From: Lysobacter sp.
GTDB lineage: Bacteria > Pseudomonadota > Gammaproteobacteria > Xanthomonadales > Xanthomonadaceae
DNA: 33,673 nucleotides
Assembly: GCA_008015835.1 (NCBI GenBank)
Contig: SSGH01000045.1
Span: 1 to 33,673 of the forward strand
Direction of reading: 5' to 3'
Shown in pieces: positions 24,659 to 33,100 of the stretch; within the stretch, counting starts at the first letter, position 1, and every line of letters starts with the position of its first letter. The notes under the pieces are model-generated. The model did not search any database. It was not told the DNA's origin and worked only from the letters and a program-made list of their open reading frames with translations. The position numbers were made by a program, and so were the translations under genes.

Positions 24659-27600
24659 ATGGAGTGCGAGACCGCGCGCCGCATCCACACGATGTTCGAA
24701 CATTGGGTCGCCCGTACGCCCGACGCGGAGGCGGCGGTCGACGCCGGTACCCGCTTGAGCTATCGCGCGCTCGACGACCGCGCGAACCGTCTCGCGCGGC
24801 ATCTGCGCGCGGCCGGCGTCGGCCCGGGCGCGCGGGTCGGCATCTGCATGGATCGCGGCGTCGGCATGATCGAAGCGATCTTCGCGATCTTCAAGGCCGG
24901 CGGCGCATACGTGCCGATGGATCCGGCTTACCCGGCCCAACGTCTGCGCGAAATGACCGAAGACGCGCGGCTCGCCGCGCTGGTGGCGGATGCGACGGGG
25001 CAACGCGCGCTTGCGGCGGCGTTCGTCGATGCGGTCGCGCCGCCGACGATCGCTGTCGCCGACATCGCGACCCTCGCGATGCGCGATGCGACCGATCCGA
25101 TCGGCACCGACACCGCCCAAGCGTTCGCCTCGTCGGACGAGAACGACGATCCGGTCGCCTACGTGATCTACACCTCCGGCTCCACCGGCCGCCCGAAAGG
25201 CGTGGAAGTGACCCACGCCGCCGCGCTGCATCTGTGGCGCGCGCTCGATGCCGTGCTGTATTCGTCGGCCGTTCCGTCGACCGATCCGTCGGCCGATCCG
25301 TCGGCCGATCCGTCGGCCGATCCGTCGACCGACACGCCGAAAGCCGTCGCGCCGCATCGCGCGGCGATGAACGCGTCTTTGTCTTTCGACGTGTCGGTGC
25401 AGGGCTGGAGCCGTTTGCTGAGCGGCGACTGCGTGGTGGTGCCGTCGCAGGCCGCGAAACTCGACCCCGAACAGATGTTGGCCTTGCTCGAACGCGAGGC
25501 GGTCGATCTGTTCGATTGCACGCCCGCGCAATTGGTCGGATTGATCGACGCCGGTTTGCTGAGCCGCCCTGCGCTGGCGGGCATGACCGTGGTCGTCGCG
25601 GGCGAAGCGATTCCGCCCGCGCTGTGGACGCGGCTGCAGGCGAGCGACGGCCCGCGATTCTTCAACGCGTACGGCCCCACCGAAGCGACGGTATACGCCA
25701 CCGCGACGGCGATTCGCGGTGCCGGGCCGACGCCGCATATCGGGACGCCGCTGCCGAACGTACGCATCGAGATTCTGGACGAGACGCGTTCGCCGGTCGC
25801 GCCGGGCGCGGTCGGCGAGGTGTATATCGGCGGCGCCGGTGTGGCGCGCGGGTATCTGCATCGCCCCGAACTCACCGCCGAACGCTTCGTCGCCGATCCG
25901 CGCCGACCGGGCGAGCGCTTGTATCGCACCGGCGATCTGGGGCGTTTGCGCGACGACGGCGCGATCGACTACCTCGGCCGCAACGATTTTCAAGTGAAAA
26001 TTCGCGGGTTTCGCGTCGAATTGGGGGAAATCGAGGCGGCGATCGCGCAGATGCCAGGCGTGCGCGATGCGGTAGCGCTGATGCGCGACGACGCCAACGG
26101 TCCGCGATTGATCGCGTATTTTCGCGTCGATGCGATGGCGTCTTCGGCCGTCACCCCGATGACGATCCGCGAGGCGTTGGCGTCGCGCTTGCCGGACTAC
26201 ATGCTGCCGGCCGCCTACGTGCGCGTCGTCGCGTGGCCGCAGACGGTGAACGGCAAGCTTGATCGCGCGGCCTTGCCCGCGCCCGGCGCGGACGATGTCG
26301 CCGCCGACGCCTTCGCCGCGCCGCGCACCGCCACCGAGGGCGCGCTGGCGGCGATGTGGGCCGAACTGCTCGGCCGCGATGCGGTCGGTCGCGACGACGG
26401 GTTTCTGCGGCTCGGCGGCGATTCGCTGCGCTTGATCCAACTCGCGTCGCGCATTCGCGCCGAGTGCGCGGTGGATCTGCCCGTGCAGGCGCTGTTCGCG
26501 GCGCGCAGTTTGGCGGAGATGGCCGAGACGATCGACCGAGAGGCCGCGGCGCAGCGCGAAGACGACGGCGGTTTCGACGGTTGGACATCGCCGGATCCGC
26601 TGCCGACGCGCGTGCCGCTGTCGTATCAGCAGTCCGGCCTGTGGCTGTTGGAGCGACTGGCGTCGACCTCGATCGCGTACAACGCTCAAAACGTCATTCG
26701 CATCCGCGGCGCGCTCGATCCGGAACGGCTGGAGCGCGCGGTCGCGCGTTTGGCGCAACGCCACGAGATTCTGCGCACCACCTTCCACGACGACCGCGAG
26801 GCGGACCGCGGCGACGACCGTCTCGGCGAGCCCTACCAAGTGGTGCATCCGGATGCGCCGGGCATGTTCGTCTATCGCGCGCTGGAGACGCCGCCGGACG
26901 AGGCCGCGCTGCGCGCATTGATCGAAACCGAAGTCGCGCACGTCTTCGACCTCGCCCGCTTGCCCTTGCTGCGTTTCGCGCTGTTCGAGCTGGCGCCGGA
27001 GGATTTTTTGCTGATCCAGGTCGAGCAGCATTACGTGCACGACGGTTGGAGCATGAATCTGATCCTGCGCGAATTGCTCGCGCTATACGATGCGGATACC
27101 GATGCCGACACGGACGATGCGCTGCCGCCGCCGGCCGCCCAGTATCGCGACTACGCGCTGTGGCAGCGCAGCGAACCGGCGAAGGCGCGTTTCGCCGCGC
27201 AGGTCGCGTATTGGAAGCGCAAGCTCGAAGGCGTTTCGCTGGAACTGCCGATGCGCACCGATTTTCCGCGCCCGGCCGTGCCGTGCTACGTCGGCGACCA
27301 GGTGCGCGTGGTGCTGCCGCCCGATCTGAGTCGCGCGCTGCGCGCCTTCTGCCGCGACGAAGGCGTGACGCTGTTCGCGGCGATGCAGACTGCGTACCGC
27401 ATCACCGTCGCCTATTTCGCAGGCGGCGACGATTTCCTGATCGGTTCGGCCGTGGGCAATCGCGTCTGGCGCAACAGCGAAAGCATGGCCGGCATGTTCG
27501 TGAACATGATTCCGACCCGCTGCGATCTGTCCGGCGATCCGACCTATCGCGCGTTGATCGCGCGCACCACGGACGACCTCGCCGAAGCTTACGCGAACCA

Positions 27601-30001
27601 GGAAGCGCCGTTCGAATGGGTGGTGCGCGAGATCCATCCGCAGCGCGAGTTCTCGCGCAACCCGCTGTTCCAAACCGCATTCAGCACCCACAACTCGCCC
27701 GGCCCGCAGCTCGACCGGCCGCAGTTTTCGCTCAAAATCCACGAGGTCTACGGCAATCGCACGTCGAAGTTCGATTTCGACGCGGTCATGATCCCGCGCG
27801 CGACCGACGACCCCGACGGCATCACGCTGTTCTGGGAATACTGCGTCGCGCTTTATCGGCGCGAGACCATCGAACGCCTCAACGACGCTTATTTGCGCGT
27901 GCTCGCGCAGTGCGTGTCGCGGCCGTCGCTGCGCGTGTCGGACGTGGAGTTCCTCGCGCCGGAGGAACGCGCGCGCCTGCTCGAAGGCCGCGATCGCGCG
28001 CCGGAGGTCGAGTCGTCGGCCGCGATGCCGTCGCCGTCGTTCCTGCATGCGGGCTTCGAGGCGCACGCCGCGCGCGCACCGGACGCGCCCGCGGTCGAAG
28101 ACGGTGAGCGCATCGCGACGTACGGCGAACTCGATGCGCGCGCGAATCGCCTCGCGCGGCATCTGCGCGCGCTCGGCGCCGGACCGGATCGCCCGATCGC
28201 GCTGTGCATGACGCGCTCGATCGCCGCGGTCGAAGCGGTGCTGGCGGTCGCCAAAGCCGGTGCCGCTTACCTGCCGCTCGATCCGATGTTGCCCGAAGCG
28301 CGTCTGAGCTTCGTACTCGATGATGCGCGCCCGCCGATTCTGTTGACCGATCGCGCGCACCGCGCTGTGGCCGAGCGCGCCGTCGCCGCGCAAAGCGTCG
28401 CCGGGCATGGCCTCTCGGGGCATGGCGTCTCGGGGCCAAGCGGCGAACTCGCGGCCCGCGCGCATGTCGTCGATGTCGATGCGGACGCGGCGGCGTGGGC
28501 GTCGTACGCGGCGGACGGTATCGATCCGGCCGAGATCGGCCTCGCGCCGCATCATCTGGCCTACGCGATCTACACCTCCGGTTCGACCGGCACGCCCAAA
28601 GGCGTGTTGGTCGAACATCGCCAGATCATGGCGATCGCCGCGGGTTGGGCGCGGCAGTACGGCCTCGCGCCCGGCGTGCGTCATCTGCAGATGGCGAATC
28701 TCGCCTTCGATGTGTTCACCGCCGATCTGCTGCGCGCGCTCGGCCACGGCGGCACGCTGGTGCTGTGTCCGCAGGAGACGCTCGCCGACCCCGCGACGCT
28801 CGAAGCGCGCCTGCGCGCGTCGCGCATCGACATCGCCGATTTCGTGCCGGTGGTGCTCGACGCCTTGGTCGCGCATCTCGAAGCGCAGGGCCGCGATCTG
28901 AACTTCATGCGCACCATCGTATGCGGCTCGGATCGTTGGTCGGCCGAAGCCGCGGGTCGCGCGCGGCGCGTCGTCGGCGATCGCGTGCGCCTGCTGCATG
29001 CGTACGGCCTGACCGAAACGTCGGTCGACAGTACGTGTTTCGAGATCGCGCCCTGCGCAGATGCGTCGCACGAAAGCGCGCCGCCGCTCGCGGTGCTGCC
29101 GATCGGCGATGCGGTGGCCAATGCGCGCGTGCTGGTGCTCGATCGCGAGCGGCGTCCGGTGCCGGTCGGCGTGATCGGCGAGCTGTACATCGGCGGCGCC
29201 GGCGTGGCCCGCGGCTACTTGGCGCGGCCCGAATTGCAGGCCGAGCGCTTCCTCGACAGCCCGTTCCATCCCGGCGAACGCTTGTACCGCACCGGCGATC
29301 TCGGGCGTCGTCTGCCCGAGGGCGGTATCGAATTCGTCGGCCGCAACGACGCGCAGGTGAAGATTCGCGGCCATCGCGTCGAGTTGGGCGAAATCGAAGC
29401 GCGGTTGCGCGCGCAGCCCGGCGTGGAAGACGCGGTGGCGATCTTGCGCACGGACGCGCCGACGCGCGACGGCGTGCCCGCCGAAGCCGCGCTGGTGGCG
29501 TACGTGATGCCGAGCGGTCGCGATGCGGCCGTCGATGTCGACGCGCTGCACCGCGCGCTGCGCGCGAAACTGCCCGCGCACATGGTGCCGGTCGCGTACG
29601 TCGCGATCGACGCGTGGCCGCGCACCGCGAACGGAAAACTCGATCGCGCGGCGCTGCCGCCGCCGTCGGCCGGGTGCTTCGCGGCGACCGAGGAACCCAT
29701 CGCGCCGAGAACGCCGATCGAAGAAGCGGTCGCCGAGATTTGGTGCGACGTGCTCGGCCGCGACGCGATCGGCGTGCGCGACGATTTCTTCCGGCTCGGC
29801 GGCAACTCCCTCTCGGCGATGCGCGTGTTGGTGGCGCTGCGCGATCTGTTCGGCGTCGGCTTGCCGCTGCGCCGTCTGTTCGAAGCGCCGACGGTCGAAG
29901 GTTTGGTCGAAGCGATGTTGGATGCGTCGATGGCGGAAGCGCACCCGTCGGAAGAACGCGCGCCGGATCTGTCCGCGGAGGACGCCGAAACCATCGCTTG
30001 A
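24659..30001 (+). CDS. Nonribosomal peptide synthetase, A-T-C-A-T (NRPS1)
   Basis: I use ATG 24659, with GGAG 9 bp upstream; the frame is open further upstream but without NRPS sequence. The protein has 1780 residues. A1 spans about 10-540 (YTSGSTGRPKG at 171-181, FNAYGPTEATV, YRTGDLGRLR, NGKLDRA with Lys533). T1 carries Ser589 in LGGDSL. C1 spans about 630-1075 (RHEILRTTF, QHxxxDG at 790-796, FVNMIPTR, SRNPLFQTAF). A2 spans about 1130-1670 (YTSGSTGTPKG from 1305, Lys1660). T2 carries Ser1717 in LGGNSL. There is no thioesterase, reductase or epimerase. Read by alignment to GrsA from memory, the A1 pocket is DVQDVAAVYK (no confident substrate). A2 is DVADICAVDK, close to a pattern I associate with arginine; treat that as weak. 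A1 lacks a preceding C domain, so this looks like a starting module. Confidence 0.93.
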   Translation: MECETARRIHTMFEHWVARTPDAEAAVDAGTRLSYRALDDRANRLARHLRAAGVGPGARVGICMDRGVGMIEAIFAIFKAGGAYVPMDPAYPAQRLREMTEDARLAALVADATGQRALAAAFVDAVAPPTIAVADIATLAMRDATDPIGTDTAQAFASSDENDDPVAYVIYTSGSTGRPKGVEVTHAAALHLWRALDAVLYSSAVPSTDPSADPSADPSADPSTDTPKAVAPHRAAMNASLSFDVSVQGWSRLLSGDCVVVPSQAAKLDPEQMLALLEREAVDLFDCTPAQLVGLIDAGLLSRPALAGMTVVVAGEAIPPALWTRLQASDGPRFFNAYGPTEATVYATATAIRGAGPTPHIGTPLPNVRIEILDETRSPVAPGAVGEVYIGGAGVARGYLHRPELTAERFVADPRRPGERLYRTGDLGRLRDDGAIDYLGRNDFQVKIRGFRVELGEIEAAIAQMPGVRDAVALMRDDANGPRLIAYFRVDAMASSAVTPMTIREALASRLPDYMLPAAYVRVVAWPQTVNGKLDRAALPAPGADDVAADAFAAPRTATEGALAAMWAELLGRDAVGRDDGFLRLGGDSLRLIQLASRIRAECAVDLPVQALFAARSLAEMAETIDREAAAQREDDGGFDGWTSPDPLPTRVPLSYQQSGLWLLERLASTSIAYNAQNVIRIRGALDPERLERAVARLAQRHEILRTTFHDDREADRGDDRLGEPYQVVHPDAPGMFVYRALETPPDEAALRALIETEVAHVFDLARLPLLRFALFELAPEDFLLIQVEQHYVHDGWSMNLILRELLALYDADTDADTDDALPPPAAQYRDYALWQRSEPAKARFAAQVAYWKRKLEGVSLELPMRTDFPRPAVPCYVGDQVRVVLPPDLSRALRAFCRDEGVTLFAAMQTAYRITVAYFAGGDDFLIGSAVGNRVWRNSESMAGMFVNMIPTRCDLSGDPTYRALIARTTDDLAEAYANQEAPFEWVVREIHPQREFSRNPLFQTAFSTHNSPGPQLDRPQFSLKIHEVYGNRTSKFDFDAVMIPRATDDPDGITLFWEYCVALYRRETIERLNDAYLRVLAQCVSRPSLRVSDVEFLAPEERARLLEGRDRAPEVESSAAMPSPSFLHAGFEAHAARAPDAPAVEDGERIATYGELDARANRLARHLRALGAGPDRPIALCMTRSIAAVEAVLAVAKAGAAYLPLDPMLPEARLSFVLDDARPPILLTDRAHRAVAERAVAAQSVAGHGLSGHGVSGPSGELAARAHVVDVDADAAAWASYAADGIDPAEIGLAPHHLAYAIYTSGSTGTPKGVLVEHRQIMAIAAGWARQYGLAPGVRHLQMANLAFDVFTADLLRALGHGGTLVLCPQETLADPATLEARLRASRIDIADFVPVVLDALVAHLEAQGRDLNFMRTIVCGSDRWSAEAAGRARRVVGDRVRLLHAYGLTETSVDSTCFEIAPCADASHESAPPLAVLPIGDAVANARVLVLDRERRPVPVGVIGELYIGGAGVARGYLARPELQAERFLDSPFHPGERLYRTGDLGRRLPEGGIEFVGRNDAQVKIRGHRVELGEIEARLRAQPGVEDAVAILRTDAPTRDGVPAEAALVAYVMPSGRDAAVDVDALHRALRAKLPAHMVPVAYVAIDAWPRTANGKLDRAALPPPSAGCFAATEEPIAPRTPIEEAVAEIWCDVLGRDAIGVRDDFFRLGGNSLSAMRVLVALRDLFGVGLPLRRLFEAPTVEGLVEAMLDASMAEAHPSEERAPDLSAEDAETIA
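25262..25333 (+). repeat. 12-bp tandem repeat inside the A1 domain of NRPS1
   Basis: Six consecutive 12-bp units follow the pattern ccgtcg-g/a-ccga-t/c. Units 3-5 are identical, units 2 and 6 vary by one or two bases, and the first is more degenerate. Each encodes P-S-A/T-D, giving residues about 202-225 of NRPS1, a loop between core motifs A3 and A4. Confidence 0.92.
28403..28432 (+). repeat. 15-bp direct duplication inside the A2 domain of NRPS1
   Basis: Two adjacent 15-bp units (gggcatggcctctcg, gggcatggcgtctcg) differ at one base, with a further partial copy after them. They encode G-H-G-x-S repeats in a loop upstream of core motif A3 of A2. Confidence 0.75.
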
Positions 30002-30070
30002 GCCCGCGGTCGTTGCGACCGCTCGATTTCCCCCGCGCGCCAAGGAACGTCGACGACGGCAGGCGCGCTC

Positions 30071-30105
30071 AGGCGACGGAACGCCGCCCCCGCGGCGCGT
30101 CGCCT
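30071..30105. other. Two-part hairpin between NRPS1 and NRPS2
   Basis: Outer stem aggcgac/gtcgcct (30071-30077 with 30099-30105) and inner stem gccgc/gcggc with a cccc loop (30083-30096). It lies in the 156-bp gap between the two synthetase genes. There is no T tract, so it might slow transcription or protect the transcript rather than terminate it; it could also be chance in GC-rich DNA. Confidence 0.35.
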
Positions 30106-30157
30106 CCCACGTTCGAGCGCGGCAGGAGCCGCGTCGGGCGCGAAAAGGAGCCCTGCC

Positions 30158-33100
30158 GTGAACTCGCCTACCCCCGAATCCCTCGCCGAATCCACCCCGC
30201 CGCACTCGCTCATCCATCGCGTCTTCGAAGCGCACGCCGCGCGCGCGCCGGACGCGCCCGCCATCCGGACGCATGCGCGCGTCGACGACGCGACCGCCGC
30301 GACGACGCGCCGCTACGGCGAGCTCAATCGCGACGCGAACCGCTTGGCGCGGCATCTGCGCGGCTGCGGCGTGGCGAAAGACGGGTTGGTGGCGATTTGC
30401 ATGCAGCGCACGCCGGCCTTGTTCGAGTCGGTGCTGGCGGTGCTGAAGGCGGGCGGCGCGTATGTGCCGCTGGACCCGAATTACCCGGAAGAACGCTTGG
30501 CGCAGATGCTCGCCGATGCGCGCCCGGCGGTGGTGCTGACCGACGCGGCGAGCGCGGGCGTTTTGAAGGCCGCGATGGCCCGCGCCGAGCACGCGGCGCG
30601 CACGATCGATGTCGCGGCCGAGCGCGAGGCGTGGTCGTCGCAGCCGGCGGAGAATCTCTCGCGCGACGAAGCGGATATCGACGCCCGCGATTTGGCGTAC
30701 GTGATCTACACCTCGGGTTCCACCGGCGCGCCGAAGGGCGCGATGATCGAGCATCGCGGCGTGGCGCACTTGCTGCGCGCGCAGACCGCGACCTTCGATC
30801 TGGACGCGAACGCGCGCGTGCTGCAGTTCGCGTCCTTCAGTTTCGACGCCTGCGTGTTCGAGTGGGTCATGGCCTTCGGGCACGGCGCGTGCTTGTGTCT
30901 CGGCGGGTCGGGTATGCCGCCGATCGGAGACGCCTTGGTCGACGCGATCGACGCGCATCGCGTCACCCATGCGACGATTCCGCCGGTCGCGTTGTCCACG
31001 CTGCCGCGCGAGGCGGTTTTGCCGTCGCTGCGCGTGTTGATCTCCGCGGGCGAGGCGCTGCCGCCCGCGCTGATGCGGCGCTGGGCGCAGGGCCGCACAC
31101 TGTTCAACGCGTACGGGCCGACCGAAACCACCGTCTGGTGCACGGTGCACGCGTGCGACGCGAACGCCGACGATGCGAGCGTGCCGATCGGCCACGCGGT
31201 GCCGGGCGCGACCGCGCACGTGCTCGACGCGCAGCGTTGCCCCGTGTCCGATGGCGAACTCGGCGAGCTGTACGTCGGCGGCGGCGGTTTGGCGCGCGGG
31301 TATCTGCATCGGCCGGGACTGACGGCGGAGCGTTTCGTCGAAAACGCGCTCGGCGGCGAGCGTCTGTATCGCACCGGCGACCTCGTGCGCCGCCGGCCCG
31401 ACGGCGCGCTCGACTATCACGGCCGCAACGATTTTCAGGTGAAGATTCGCGGCTTCCGCGTCGAGTTGGGCGATATCGAGTCCGCACTGACGCAGTCGAA
31501 CGGGATCGAAGAGGCGGTCGTCGTCGCGCGCGACGACGAGAGCGGGCAACCGCGGTTGATCGCTTACCTACGCGCGCGCGCCGAACGCGACGTGACTCCG
31601 CAAACTCTGCGCGCCACGCTGTCGGGGCGGCTGCCCGACTACATGGTGCCCGCCGCGTACGTGCGGATGACCGCATGGCCGCAGACGCCGAACGGCAAGG
31701 TGGATCGGCGCGCCTTGCCGCCGCCGCAGGCGGAGGATTTCGCGAGCGCGGCGTATGTCGCACCCGAAGGCGAGACCGAAACGGCGCTCGCCGCGATCTG
31801 GGGCGAAGTGCTGGGAATCGAACGCGTCGGTCGCGACGATCGCTTTCTGGACTTGGGCGGCAATTCGCTGAAAACCATCCAATTGGCGACGCGCATCCGC
31901 GCGCGGCTCGGTCGCGATCTGCCGGTCGATGCGCTGTTCAAAGCGGCGAGTCTGCGCGCGATGGCCGCGGCGATCGACGCGCAGGCGCCGCAGCCCGATC
32001 GCGATGTCGACGCGGGCTCGTTCGATGCCTGGAGCGGTTCGACTTCCGGCGCGCGCGACGGCGAGTCCGCGCGCGATCCGGTGTCGTACCAGCAGCACGG
32101 CTTGTGGCTGTTGGAGCAGGTGACGAAGACGTCGCTGGCCTACAACGCGCAGAACGTGATCCGCATCCGCGGCGAGATCGACCCGGCGCTGCTACAGCGC
32201 GCGGTGGACCATGTCGTCGAGCGCCACGAAATTTTCCGCACTACCTTCCACGACGACGGCTCCGGCGAGCAATATCAACGCGTGCACGACGGCGCGCCGG
32301 GGATTCTGCAGACGCGAACGCTCGACGCCGATGCCGACGAGTCCGCGCTGCAGACCATGATCGACGCGCATGTGGCGCATCGTTTCGATCTGACGCGCTT
32401 GCCGCTGGTGCGCTTGACCCTGATCCGTCGCGGTCCCGCCGATTACGTGTTGATCCACGTCGAACAGCATTACGTCCACGACGGCTGGAGCGCGAACCTG
32501 TTCATGCGCGAACTGTTGGACGCCTACGCCGCCTACGCGCGCGGAGAGGAACCCGCGCTGCCGCCGGTGCCCGCGCAATATCGCGATTACGCCCGCTGGC
32601 AACGCAGCGAGGGCGCGCACGCGCGCTATGCCGAGCATCTGGCGTTCTGGACCGCGCAACTGGCCGACACGTCGCACACGCTGACCGTACCGACCGATCG
32701 TCCGCGCCCCGACGAACCTTCGTACGCGGGCCGGCAGTTGCGCTGCGAGCTGGCGCCGGCGCTGGCATCGGCCTTGCGCCGCTTCTGCGCGGCCGAAGGC
32801 TTCACGCTCTACGCGGCGATGCATGCGGTGTATCAGATCGTGCTGCACCGCGTCGGCGGCGCGGACGCCTTCCTGATCGGCTCGGCGGTGGCGAACCGGC
32901 GCTCGCGCAAGTCCGAGGGGATGCTCGGCATGTTCGTGAACATGATTCCGATCCGCGCCGACGTGTCCGGCAATCCCAGTTATCGCGAGCTGTTGGAGCG
33001 CACCGTCGCCACCCTGTCGGCGTCGTACGAACACGAAGAACTGCCCTTCGAATTGTTGGTGCGCGCGGTGCGACCGGAGCGCACCACCGGCCACAATCCG

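Noticed and set aside
24650-27040. Antisense open frame of about 800 codons over the first half of NRPS1
   Set aside because: Same bias artefact; the plus strand encodes clear A, T and C domain motifs throughout.
30002-30157. Terminator between NRPS1 and NRPS2
   Set aside because: A hairpin is present, but there is no T tract, and the genes are close and in the same pathway.
27083-31549. Very long antisense open frame (about 1490 codons) across both NRPS genes and the gap between them
   Set aside because: Its product is rich in Arg, Ala, His, Asp and Gln without domains. It mirrors the strong third-position GC bias of the real genes, and long antisense frames are expected in such DNA.
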